Shown: one piece after another, positions 42,601 through 49,884 of the stretch
How positions within the stretch are numbered: position 1 is the stretch's first letter
Layout: the number at the start of each line of letters is the position of its first letter
From: Rhizobacter sp.
GTDB lineage: Bacteria; Pseudomonadota; Gammaproteobacteria; Burkholderiales; Burkholderiaceae_C
Length of the DNA stretch: 64,000 nucleotides
Assembly: GCA_019635355.1 (NCBI GenBank)
Contig: JAHBZQ010000001.1
Coordinates: forward strand, 4,154,001 to 4,218,000
Direction: 5' to 3'
The notes under the pieces: generated by a model
What the model was told of the DNA's origin: nothing
What the model saw: only the letters and a program-made list of their open reading frames with translations
The model's database searches: none
Program-made: the position numbers and the translations under genes

Positions 42601-44774
42601 GCGTCGTCGCACTTCTCGGGCGTGTCAGCGAACTCGAGCGCGTTTTCCACCGCTTGACCGAAGAGCTTGAACTGCGCGCCGAACTCGGCGGTGGCCTCGG
42701 CGGTGCCGAGCGCCTTGCGGCGGTTGCGGGCATCGGCGCGCAGCCGGTTGATGTCGGTGTAGAGCGCCGAGATGCGGTCGAGGATGGCGGTGCGGGTGAC
42801 GGCATCGCCGCCGGGCAGGTTGCCGAGCTGTTCGGTGAGCAGGTCCAGGCCTTGCGCCTGGGTGTCGAGCGCGTCGAGCAGCTGGGCCAGCATCGGCGTG
42901 GTGCTGGCGGCGGGCAGCTCGGCGGCGAGCTTGTTGAGCGCCTCGCGCTGGCCGTCGAAGGCGTTGTCGGCGGCGAGGAAGCGCATGGCGCGCTCGCCCA
43001 CACGCTGCTGCTCGGCCTGCAGCTCCTCGTCCATCGCGGCGATGCGCGGCAGGTCGGCGTAGCGCAGCTCCTTGAGCATCTGCAACTTGCCGCGCTGCTC
43101 GCGCAGGCGGGTGAGGGCGCCCACGAAGTCGCTCGGCTGGCGCCACAGCGTGCTGGCGATGTCGGTGCCCAGCGCCCGCTGCTCGGCCTCGGCCTGTGCG
43201 AGTGCCCGCGCCGTTTCACGCCGGATGGCGTCGACCTTCTCGAACTCGGCGAGCGTGGCGCGCGAGGCCTCGGTGATCTGCTTCAGCTGTCCTTGCAGGC
43301 CGCCCGCTTCGGGCGCATCGAGCCAGAAGTAGGCATCGGCCACACGCGTGCACTGGCGGATCAGGTCTTCATACGCCGCCTTGGTCGGCGCCTGCTCGCG
43401 CACCGCACGCGCGATGCCCATCAGCTCGGCCACGCCACGCACCAGCTCCGCATTGCCGATGCGGCCGTAGAAGCCGCTCGCCACCGGCTGCGCGCTCGCA
43501 TGCTCTTCGCTGGCGAAGGGCGTTTGCCACAGCTGCATCGGGTGCACGCGGGTGGGCTCGCCGCGCTCGTCCTGGAACACGAGCACACGGCCGTCGTCGA
43601 AGCGCGCGTAGCCGTTGGCGACGATGGGCGTGCTGAGCGTCTTGTTGATGAGGTTGTAGCTGAAGAGCGCGTACTGGCCGGAACCTGGCTGGTAGAAAAC
43701 GTAGAGCACGTCTTCGCCGTTGGGCGAGCGCAGCATGCGCTTGAAGCGCAGCGCGCTCACCATGTCGTGTGGCAGGTCGAAACGTTTGTGTTCGCCCGAC
43801 TGCAGGTAGTAGCCGCCCGGGAAGAGGATGCCGTGATCCTCGGGCAGCTGGATGCAGCTGCCGCCGATGGCATCGATGCGCTCCACGCCTTGCGTGCGGG
43901 TGTTGAACACCAGGTGCCGCACCGTGGTCTCGCGGTACGGGCGGATGCGCAGCAGGATCAGGAGGCCGAGCTTCGCGTAGGACACCTCGGCATCGGTGAG
44001 CGACTGCGTGCGGTCGTCGACCGGCTCGCTGTAGACGCCCAGGCCCGTCTCGGTGTTGTTTTCGACCTTGACGGTGAGGTCGCCGCCCACCGTCTCGACG
44101 AACACCGTGTCGAGGATGTTGATGTGCGGGTGCTTGCCGCCCACGTGGTGCTCGCGGGTGGTGGGCGTCCACTCGAAGTCGTGGCTGGCGGGCAGGGCGA
44201 TGTCGCGCTCGCCGCGGTTGTCGGTGTAGCGCACCGAGCCGTCGCGTTCGATGTGCCAGCGGAAGACGCGCACGTCGTGGAGTTGCTGGCCGATCTGGAA
44301 CGCGGCGAGCAGCTTGTCTTGTGTGACACGCAGCTGCAGCAACGTCGCTTGCTTGTAGTACGAATAGAGCTCGCGGAAGTCGGACAGGAAACGCGGGTCA
44401 TCGAGGAAGCTGCCGGCCAGCGGCACGGCGGCCAGCTCGTCGCTGCCCTCGGCGGGCAGGCGGTACAGCGCGAACACGTCGCCGACCGCCGTTTCCTTGC
44501 GCAGCCCGATGAAGACGTTGTAGCCGAACACCAGCAGGTCGCCGATGCGCACGATGTCGCGCGCCACGCAGTTGTTCTCGGTGCGCGCGCGGGTGCGCAG
44601 GATGAGCGCCTGCTCGGACTGGCCGAACTCTTCCAGCCGCGCGGCGTTGAGCGACTGCGTCTGCGCGAGCAGCGTGTCGCCCAGCGTGGCGAGGCGCTTC
44701 TTGAGCAGCTCGTAGCTGCCGCTGTCGGCCACCATCTGCTCGGTGGTGGCGTCCGTGGGGTCGGGTGCGTGCAT
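39624..44774 (-). CDS. Giant AAA+ ATPase of the DUF3686 ('DNA repair ATPase') type
   Basis: A 1716-residue protein. The N-terminal 500 residues are rich in beta strands and contain the pattern of DUF3686 proteins (NNCVARDIVRIGDLLVFGYN, then FIGLRKETAVGDVFALYRL). Residues about 500-950 are long alpha-helical and coiled coil. An AAA+ module follows: Walker A SPPGYGKTT with K1307, Walker B with D1369-D1370 (VMLYLDDIQH) and a sensor region GNPYTESGDVFKIPDML. The ending is helical. Relatives are annotated as DNA repair ATPases but have no proven role. Its position between a zinc-ribbon protein and PLD, in an operon with PspA and flotillin, suggests a membrane-linked remodelling machine. Confidence 0.88.
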   Translation of the reverse strand: MHAPDPTDATTEQMVADSGSYELLKKRLATLGDTLLAQTQSLNAARLEEFGQSEQALILRTRARTENNCVARDIVRIGDLLVFGYNVFIGLRKETAVGDVFALYRLPAEGSDELAAVPLAGSFLDDPRFLSDFRELYSYYKQATLLQLRVTQDKLLAAFQIGQQLHDVRVFRWHIERDGSVRYTDNRGERDIALPASHDFEWTPTTREHHVGGKHPHINILDTVFVETVGGDLTVKVENNTETGLGVYSEPVDDRTQSLTDAEVSYAKLGLLILLRIRPYRETTVRHLVFNTRTQGVERIDAIGGSCIQLPEDHGILFPGGYYLQSGEHKRFDLPHDMVSALRFKRMLRSPNGEDVLYVFYQPGSGQYALFSYNLINKTLSTPIVANGYARFDDGRVLVFQDERGEPTRVHPMQLWQTPFASEEHASAQPVASGFYGRIGNAELVRGVAELMGIARAVREQAPTKAAYEDLIRQCTRVADAYFWLDAPEAGGLQGQLKQITEASRATLAEFEKVDAIRRETARALAQAEAEQRALGTDIASTLWRQPSDFVGALTRLREQRGKLQMLKELRYADLPRIAAMDEELQAEQQRVGERAMRFLAADNAFDGQREALNKLAAELPAASTTPMLAQLLDALDTQAQGLDLLTEQLGNLPGGDAVTRTAILDRISALYTDINRLRADARNRRKALGTAEATAEFGAQFKLFGQAVENALEFADTPEKCDDALTRLMAQLEELEGRFAEQEGFLADIAAKREAVYEALSSRRQSLVDARQGRAQAMGAAAERILDGIPRRLAQLNELTEVHSYFAADALIAKLRKLIDDLRALGAAVAADDLATKLKTAQDQALRSVRDKRELVADGGHTLRLGRHAFTVNRQPLDLTLVVHDGQPLFHLTGTDYHAPVKDPRLDTRSAAWQQSLASETPALSRAEYLAGLMLQDSLEGRGDLTWHEVQKRLAEGPEGQAALLDHTRRYAAPRYQEGYQKGVHDDDAARLFATLATMQSQAGLLAYGPTERALAALYWHHSRFSSERESLQRRARAAWQMQQLFAVREPMQDLEAETATALQAFAAEFSPDLTGPGDEHLRTLCAQSAAYLVRQLAAERGAESWVVSGAGEDLATALHRELERNGRLADWQRDLDAATPPERWRLARQWARAYAQTQAPAALTWADDAASLLALPAARQRINATLDATLTGLLGEHPRIVDGSLSLNLNDFWRRFLHHQAHDLPAFNALQALRHEVLAQEKARLRLGQFQAKPLSSFVRNRLIDEVYLPLVGDNLAKQLGAAGDQARTDRMGLLLLISPPGYGKTTLMEYVADRLGLIFVRINCPALGHGVTAIDPATAPNSAARQELEKLNLGLAMGNNVMLYLDDIQHTNPEFLQKFIALADGTRRIEGVIDGETHSHDLRGKRFAIVMAGNPYTESGDVFKIPDMLANRADIYNLGDVLSGREQLFALSYVENCLTANPALLPLASRDPKDVQLLAERAAGAEVASSSFAHSYSGVELEELTALMQRLFRARDLLLKVNLAYIESAAQQDAYRTEPAFKLQGSYRNMTKLAAKITPLMRDDELDALLRDHYRGEAQTLTTGAEENLLKLAHLIGNPTPAERQRFRDICDEYVRRRKLGGDDADGSTRIASTLLDVSRAIETLKPEAPNDEGRRMAEALLELSVTYRKIMLPLISATEHRLKLDSSIRDEVERVGRALEDVKRGKKPEPKA

Positions 44775-44795
44775 CGTGCGTCGGGGTCGTGCGGC

Positions 44796-45344
44796 TTACC
44801 AGCCGGCGCGCAGCAGGGCGTGCAGTTCTTCGCGTTGGGGTTGCGTTGCGAGCCAGGCGCGGATGCGGTCGATCTCGTCCATGCAGGCATCGCCGTGACG
44901 GGCGCGCAGGGCGGCTTCGCGCTGGCGGTCGACTTCCTCGTCGCGCAGCTGGCGTTGCCAGGCGTCGGTCAACACGTTGCGCAGGCGGCCGGCCAGGCCC
45001 AGGTCGGCCAGGGCTTTCCACTCGTCACGGTCGAACCACACCAGTTGGCAGGGCGAGCAGCGGTCGATCCAGAACTCGAGCTCGGTGCTCGGGCGGTAGC
45101 GCTGCATCAGGCGGGCGCAGTTGGGGCAGGCGCGCACGCGCGAGTCGGCGTCGTCGTCCTGCAGCAGGGCGATGGTGTCGCTCGCCAATGGCTGCGGCGA
45201 GCGCACGCGCCAACGGCGGTAGTCGTCGAGCTTCAGGGCGGTGCCCTCGCAGGCCTCGCATTGCAGGGCTTGCAGCTCGTCGGCCAGCTCGATGGCGGCG
45301 AAGTCGGTGGAAGCGGCGGCGCAGCCGCAGCGCAGGTTCATCAT
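44796..45344 (-). CDS. Zinc-ribbon (zf-TFIIB type) protein
   Basis: The 182-residue protein has several cysteine pairs: CGCA near the start, CEAC near residue 30, and a TFIIB-like ribbon ACPNCARLM, then IDRCSPCQLVWFDRDEW. The C-terminal 75 residues are charged and helical. Members of this class are thought to bind zinc and may tether partner proteins or nucleic acid. It lies 21 bases before the giant ATPase and 25 bases after the flotillin, so it is part of the same operon. Confidence 0.82.
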   Translation of the reverse strand: MMNLRCGCAAASTDFAAIELADELQALQCEACEGTALKLDDYRRWRVRSPQPLASDTIALLQDDDADSRVRACPNCARLMQRYRPSTELEFWIDRCSPCQLVWFDRDEWKALADLGLAGRLRNVLTDAWQRQLRDEEVDRQREAALRARHGDACMDEIDRIRAWLATQPQREELHALLRAGW

Positions 45345-45369
45345 CTCGGTCTCCCTCCGTGGCCTGCGC

Positions 45370-47538
45370 TCAGACGCGCAGGCCTTGCATCAGGTTTTGC
45401 AGCGCCGTCTTCTGGGTTTCGCTGCCTTCCTTCATCACCTTGGCGACGAAGGCGGCGACGCTCAGGTTCTGCAGCTCGCCGGTGGAGTTACCAAGCGCCC
45501 CGACGATGTCGCGCAGATCGCCGACCACGTCGCGCTTGCCGGCGAGCTGGTCCTTGAACGCGACCTGCAGCGTGTTGCTCTTGGCGATGGTGCCGTCGAT
45601 GTTCTTGCCCACCGAGATGGCATTGACGAAGCGCTCGAAGTAGTCGCCCTGGCCGCCGACGATGTCGATGTTGGCCTTGGCGAGCGCGGTGCCGAGTACC
45701 TCGGCCTGCTCTTTCGCGATGTGCGTCTGCGCGTCGATGCCCTTGAGCGTCTCGGTGTGCGCCATCTCCAGGCGCATGCGGTATTCCTCGTGGGCGCGGG
45801 TCTCGGGGCCCATCGCCTTCATCGCCTCGAATTTCTCGCGCAGGCCCTTGGCCTCGGCGTTGAACTTCGCTTCCACCACCTGCGCGTCGGCCTGGCCGGC
45901 CTTGAGCGCGGCGTCGGCATCGGCGGCGCGCACCGCCACTTCGGCCAGGCCGAGCTTTTCCTTGCCCTGCGCTTCCGCTTCAAACTTGGCACGCAAGCCG
46001 GTGGCCTGCGCCAGCGCATCGGCTTCGACGGCGCTGGCCTTCGCCTGACCTTGCGCCTGGATCACGCTGGCTTGCGCCTGGCCGGTCTTGAGCACGGCAT
46101 CGGCCTTGGCCAGCTCGACCTTGGCGTCGACCATGCCCTGCTTCTCACGCGCATCGGCGGAAGCGAGTTGCACCTTGGCACTGGCGAGGCCCGGCGCGGC
46201 GGTGATGGCTTCCAGGCCTTCGGCTTCGCGCTTCTTCGCTTCGGCTTCGCGCTCGGCGACCTTGAGCTTGGCTTCCGACAGCGTGAGCTCTTCGGTCGCC
46301 TTGTGGCGAGCGCGGCGCTCCTGCGCTTCGGCGGCCTTCACCTCGATGACCAGCTTCTCTTCGGCCTGGCCCTCGGCCATGATGATGGTCGACTTCTTGG
46401 TGCGGTCGGCCTCGGCCACCACACGCACGTCCTTGATGGCCTCTTCCTGCTCGGCCACCGTGCGCTCGACGACGATGCGCTCGCGGATCACGTCGGCGAT
46501 CGCCTTCTTCTGCACCTCGACGGCCTTGTCTTTCTCGATGCGCTGCAGCGTCACTTCCTTCTCGCGGTCGACCACTTCCAGCTCGCGGGCGCGGATCACC
46601 TTTTCCTCTTCGATGGCGACGGCGCGCTTGCGGTTGTTCTCGGCAACTTCCTTCTCGCGCTGCACGTTTTCCTGCTGCACCGAGACGGCCTGCAGCGCCT
46701 GCAGGCGGGCCAGCTCCGACTTGGTCTTTTCCTCGGCCTGCACCTTGGCGGTCTCGGCCTCTTCACGGGCGCGCACAGACGCCACTTCGCGTGCCTGGCG
46801 GGCGGCGGCGTCGGCCTGTTGGCGTTCGAGTTCGAGCAGGGCTTCCTGCGTCTCGACGTCCTTCTTCTTGATCTGCATCTCCTCGTTGCGGCGCAGCTCG
46901 TTGGTGCGCACATGCTCGGTCGCCGTCAGTTCGGTGATCTTCTTGATGCCCTGGGCGTCGAGGATGTTGTTGCTGTCGAGCTTGCCGATGGGCGTCTGCT
47001 CCAGGTAGTCGATGGCGGCGTCGTCGAGGCGGTAGCCCGAGAGGTCTTCGCCGATCGCACGCAGGATGCGCTCGCGGAAGTTGGCGCGGTCTTGATAGAG
47101 GTCGACGAACTCCATCTGCTTGCCGACCGACTTCAACGCTTCGGAGAACTTGGCGGAGAAGAGTTCCTCGATGGTGTCCTGGCTGGAGGCGCGCTCGCAG
47201 CCGATGCTCTGCGCCACCTTCAGCACGTCACCGGCGATGTTGTTCACCCGCACGAAGAACTTCACCTTGATGTCGGCGCGGATGTTGTCCTTGCAGATGA
47301 GGCCCTGCTGGCCCGAGCGGTCGATCTCGATGGTCTTCACCGAGATGTCCATCAGCTCGGCCTTGTGGATGATGGGGTAGACCATGCGGCCCGTGAACGT
47401 GACGTCGGGCTCGGCGCGCAAGGTGTTGACGATCAGCGCGTAGCCCTGCTCCACCTTGCGGTAGAACTTGGCGAACAGCGCGAACAGCACCAGCAGAAAG
47501 AAGGCCAGCAAGCCGACGGCGATGTAGATGGGTGTCAT
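45370..47538 (-). CDS. Flotillin family (YqiK-like) membrane scaffold protein
   Basis: The 722-residue protein begins with one membrane helix (YIAVGLLAFFLLVLFALFA), followed by an SPFH/band-7 domain at about residues 30-190 (KVEQGYALIVNTLRAEPDV, then VKTIEIDRSGQQGLICKDN). Residues 200-570 are a long coiled coil rich in Glu, Ala and Lys with EA-repeats (AEAKKREAEGLEAI). Flotillins assemble into large ring or cage oligomers that organise membrane microdomains. It is about 170 residues longer than E. coli YqiK. GGGAGAGC precedes the ATG. The YqiJ-like gene is directly upstream, as in E. coli. Confidence 0.93.
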   Translation of the reverse strand: MTPIYIAVGLLAFFLLVLFALFAKFYRKVEQGYALIVNTLRAEPDVTFTGRMVYPIIHKAELMDISVKTIEIDRSGQQGLICKDNIRADIKVKFFVRVNNIAGDVLKVAQSIGCERASSQDTIEELFSAKFSEALKSVGKQMEFVDLYQDRANFRERILRAIGEDLSGYRLDDAAIDYLEQTPIGKLDSNNILDAQGIKKITELTATEHVRTNELRRNEEMQIKKKDVETQEALLELERQQADAAARQAREVASVRAREEAETAKVQAEEKTKSELARLQALQAVSVQQENVQREKEVAENNRKRAVAIEEEKVIRARELEVVDREKEVTLQRIEKDKAVEVQKKAIADVIRERIVVERTVAEQEEAIKDVRVVAEADRTKKSTIIMAEGQAEEKLVIEVKAAEAQERRARHKATEELTLSEAKLKVAEREAEAKKREAEGLEAITAAPGLASAKVQLASADAREKQGMVDAKVELAKADAVLKTGQAQASVIQAQGQAKASAVEADALAQATGLRAKFEAEAQGKEKLGLAEVAVRAADADAALKAGQADAQVVEAKFNAEAKGLREKFEAMKAMGPETRAHEEYRMRLEMAHTETLKGIDAQTHIAKEQAEVLGTALAKANIDIVGGQGDYFERFVNAISVGKNIDGTIAKSNTLQVAFKDQLAGKRDVVGDLRDIVGALGNSTGELQNLSVAAFVAKVMKEGSETQKTALQNLMQGLRV

Positions 47539-47553
47539 GAGCTCTCCCTAGAC

Positions 47554-47592
47554 GACACAAACAAGCGACACAAACAAGCGACACAGACAGAC
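47554..47592. repeat. Three 13-bp tandem repeats between the YqiJ- and YqiK-like genes
   Basis: GACACAAACAAGC occurs twice in direct contact (47554-47566, 47567-47579), followed by the diverged copy GACACAGACAGAC (47580-47592). It is AC-rich on the plus strand and thus GT-rich in the mRNA, between a stop and a start codon of the same operon. It may be slippage-prone DNA or an RNA spacer. Confidence 0.8.
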
Positions 47593-47616
47593 AACAGGAA
47601 ATCGAGACGAGGTGGT

Positions 47617-48246
47617 TCAGAGTTCGGGTTCGATGAGGAACCGCTCGCCCGCCGCGTCGTACTCGGCGAGGCGCGCGTTCGACCCCTTGGTCAAGGTGTT
47701 GGGGCTTCGCGCCCAGACCTTCACGTTGAGGCCGGCGCCGCGGCGCTTGACCTCGGCGTAGCCGAACTGCTCGTCCACGGTCGACGTGGTGACGACGCAG
47801 GGCTGGCCCACCAGGCCGCCGTTCGACACGGCGTTGTGGGTGACGAAGAGCTTGCGCGTGGGGCGCAGCAGGCGGGCGGTGATGGGCAGCGCGAGCGCGA
47901 AGCTGCCGAGCAGCACGCCGGTGCCGGCCACGAAGCCGAGCAGGGCGGTGGGCACCAGCGGCAGCAGCCACATGCCCGCGAGGCAGCTCAGCGTCCACGA
48001 GGCGAGCACCAGCAGGCTGACGACGATGGAGAAGGGCACGCCGTCGAGGCCGAAGGCGATCACGAAGCCGGCCAGCGACCCGATGTCGTTGACGGCGCCG
48101 TCGACCTGCAGGTCGAGGTCGAACCCGGAGGAGTCGAAATCGACCAGGCCGACGAGGGCCAGCACCCAATAGAACAGCACCGCGCCCAGCAACGCGGTGT
48201 AGATCGCCGTGGGGTAGCTGGTCACGGCATCGAAGAAGCTTCCCAT
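47617..48246 (-). CDS. YqiJ-like (NfeD-related, OB-fold) membrane protein
   Basis: A 209-residue protein with about four membrane helices in the first 125 residues (ALLGAVLFYWVLALVGLVDF, later LLVLASWTLSCLAGMWLLP) and a C-terminal OB-like beta barrel (GLVGQPCVVTTSTVDEQFG, then LNVKVWARSP). This is the layout of YqiJ, the NfeD-type partner found next to YqiK flotillins. It probably controls or localises the flotillin assembly. Confidence 0.88.
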   Translation of the reverse strand: MGSFFDAVTSYPTAIYTALLGAVLFYWVLALVGLVDFDSSGFDLDLQVDGAVNDIGSLAGFVIAFGLDGVPFSIVVSLLVLASWTLSCLAGMWLLPLVPTALLGFVAGTGVLLGSFALALPITARLLRPTRKLFVTHNAVSNGGLVGQPCVVTTSTVDEQFGYAEVKRRGAGLNVKVWARSPNTLTKGSNARLAEYDAAGERFLIEPEL

Positions 48247-48279
48247 TTCCCTCCTCCAGTTCAGGCCTGCGCCGGGCCG

Positions 48280-48615
48280 CTATTTGCGGCGCTTATGGGC
48301 GTGGGCGAATGCAATCAACTCGGCGGTCACCTTTTCCTTGATGGTCAGGCGCTCTTCCGGCGGCACACCATAGCGCATGCCCAGCACTTCGTAGTCGGCC
48401 GCACTCAGCGACACCGTGAGCCGGGGCCGCTTGGGCCGCGTGGCGGTCGGCAGGTCGAGCAGCTTGCGGATCTGGTCGGACGTCGACAGGTCGTTGTGAA
48501 ACGCCGCCGTGCGCACCGCGCTCAGCACCGCCTCTTCCACGTCGAAGGCCACCTGGACGGCGCGGATCGCATCGTCCGAGCTCGACCAGCGTGCCGGCTT
48601 GCGCTGCACTGTCAT
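48280..48615 (-). CDS. Small basic protein of unknown function in the PspA operon
   Basis: The 111-residue soluble protein has a variable start, a central helical region AVRTAAFHNDLSTSDQIRKLL that resembles a ribbon-helix-helix or short helix-turn-helix protein, and a basic tail ending KRRK. I do not recognise the family. Its ATG overlaps the stop of the pspA-like gene (ATGA), so it is made with PspA. It might act as a DNA-binding or adaptor protein. Confidence 0.65.
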   Translation of the reverse strand: MTVQRKPARWSSSDDAIRAVQVAFDVEEAVLSAVRTAAFHNDLSTSDQIRKLLDLPTATRPKRPRLTVSLSAADYEVLGMRYGVPPEERLTIKEKVTAELIAFAHAHKRRK

Positions 48616-49322
48616 TCGGCCGTCTTCGCGCCGGCGGCCTGGCGGGCGCGGATGCGCTCCATCGCCTTGCGCGCACGGTCGCTGCCGTCGCCGATGCCGG
48701 CTGCGGCGAGCTTCTTTTCGAGCGCGCTGTGGCCGATCTCGCTTTCGAGCTGCTCGGCGGCGGTCATGCGGTCGGCGAGGTCTTCGTGGCGCTGCTTGAT
48801 GCGCTCGAGCGACTGGCGTGCGCTCACGAGCTTGCCGCCGCTGCTGCCGATGCTGTCGGAAATCGATTGCGTGGCGCGGTACACGCTCTCGGTGGTCTTG
48901 GCCATGGCAAGCTGGCGCTCGTGCTCTCGCACGCGGGCCTCGGCGGTCTTGATCAGCTCCTTGAGCTTGACCACCTGCACGGCGTAGGCGGCGTGGGCCT
49001 GGGTCTGGGACTCGAGCTCCTGCTCGATCGACGCAACCTTGCCGGCCACTTCCTCGGCCAGCCCTTCGTGCGACTTGTCGAGCGCTTCGACGGCCAGCGT
49101 CTCGAAGCGCGCCACTTCGGACTTCAGGCGCTCGATCTCGCGGGCGCTCTGCATCTCTTTCGCCATCACGAGCGTGAGGTCGCCGCGCGCCTGCTCGATG
49201 TTGTGGCGGGCGTCGCTGATCTCCTGCTCATAGATGCGGGTGGCGTTGGCATCGACCACGCTCTCACCGATCTCGCGCACGCTGCCGCGCAGCAGCGTGA
49301 CCATCTTCTTGATGACGGACAT
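48612..49322 (-). CDS. PspA/IM30 family protein (YjfJ-like)
   Basis: A 236-residue all-helical protein with the PspA/IM30 pattern: KKMVTLLRGSVREIGESVVD at the start (an amphipathic first helix), the coiled-coil EQEISDARHNIEQARGDLTL, then a conserved second coil. PspA-type proteins bind stressed inner membranes, form ESCRT-III-like polymers and keep the proton gradient. It lies 22 bases after the DUF2170 gene, the YjfI-YjfJ arrangement known from E. coli. Confidence 0.92.
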   Translation of the reverse strand: MSVIKKMVTLLRGSVREIGESVVDANATRIYEQEISDARHNIEQARGDLTLVMAKEMQSAREIERLKSEVARFETLAVEALDKSHEGLAEEVAGKVASIEQELESQTQAHAAYAVQVVKLKELIKTAEARVREHERQLAMAKTTESVYRATQSISDSIGSSGGKLVSARQSLERIKQRHEDLADRMTAAEQLESEIGHSALEKKLAAAGIGDGSDRARKAMERIRARQAAGAKTAE

Positions 49323-49344
49323 GGGGGTCTCCTTCTCGAACGAG

Positions 49345-49761
49345 TCAGATGAGGAAGTCGGACAGCGCGTCGAGTGCGTCCAGGGCGTTGTCGCTCAGCA
49401 CGGCCACGTCTTTCGCGACGTCTTCGACACGCGCGTCACGCGACAGCGCGCCGCTCAGCACGTAGCGGTCACCGATGCGCCCGAAGGACGACAGCGGCAC
49501 CGAGGGGTTGAGGTCGAGCAAGGTGCCGAGCAGATCGGTTCGGCGCTCGGGGTGCACCTCGGCATCGGTCCAGAGGTAGCACATGCACAGCACTTGCGAG
49601 TCGGAACTCGTGATGAAGATGGGCAGCTCTTCGCGCCCTTCGATGCTGACCTGGATCACCGGCACCTCGCCCGGGATCGGTTGCAGCTGCACCTGCAGCC
49701 CGCCCATGGCGAGGCTGGTCAGGGCGTCGAGCCCACGCAGTTGGTCGGCAAGTGGTTTCAT
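49345..49761 (-). CDS. DUF2170 (YjfI-like) protein, first gene of the membrane-stress operon
   Basis: The 138-residue soluble protein has the DUF2170 pattern (LPIFITSSDSQVLCMCYLWT, then ERRTDLLGTLLDLNPSVPLS and FGRIGDRYVLSGALS). Its relatives are encoded beside PspA-type genes. Role unknown, perhaps a regulator or partner of PspA. Start ATG 49761 with a GGAGA-type site. A strong sigma-70-like promoter with a palindrome lies about 40 bases upstream. Confidence 0.88.
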   Translation of the reverse strand: MKPLADQLRGLDALTSLAMGGLQVQLQPIPGEVPVIQVSIEGREELPIFITSSDSQVLCMCYLWTDAEVHPERRTDLLGTLLDLNPSVPLSSFGRIGDRYVLSGALSRDARVEDVAKDVAVLSDNALDALDALSDFLI

Positions 49762-49799
49762 GTCTCCTCTCGTCGCCGATCAGGTCGATCGGTGACGGA

Positions 49800-49829
49800 A
49801 GAGTAGGGTGTGCCGACATAACATGTCAA
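49800..49829 (-). promoter_or_regulatory. Sigma-70-like promoter of the PspA-flotillin operon with overlapping palindrome
   Basis: On the minus strand TTGACA (49829-49824), an 18-base spacer and TACTCT (49805-49800). The perfect palindrome GACATAACATGTC (49815-49827) covers part of the -35 box and the spacer, where a repressor would block polymerase. No conserved sigma-54 element was found. Confidence 0.65.
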
Positions 49830-49849
49830 CTACCCCCGATGGGGGAGTT
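49828..49849 (-). terminator. Hairpin after metF
   Basis: On the minus strand AACTCCCCC, ATC, GGGGG-T-AGTT forms a stem of nine pairs with one bulged T, about 36 bases after the metF stop and directly before the next promoter. No T run follows beyond TTG. It probably separates the SAM-cycle operon from the stress operon. Confidence 0.6.
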
Positions 49850-49884
49850 GCTGGCCTCGGCGCCCAGCTGGCGCTATGGGCGTC

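Noticed and set aside
42078..45557. A very long plus-strand open frame (1159 codons) opposite the ATPase gene
   Set aside because: It is the reverse-strand shadow of the minus-strand ATPase and zinc-ribbon genes. It is rich in Arg, Gly, His and Val without domain pattern, as high-GC antisense frames are.
47554..47592. Possible CRISPR-like repeat
   Set aside because: The three 13-bp copies are adjacent with no spacers and no cas genes.
45241..48987. A 1248-codon plus-strand open frame over the flotillin and PspA genes
   Set aside because: It is antisense to recognised genes and reads as low-complexity Leu/Gly/His sequence with no motif.
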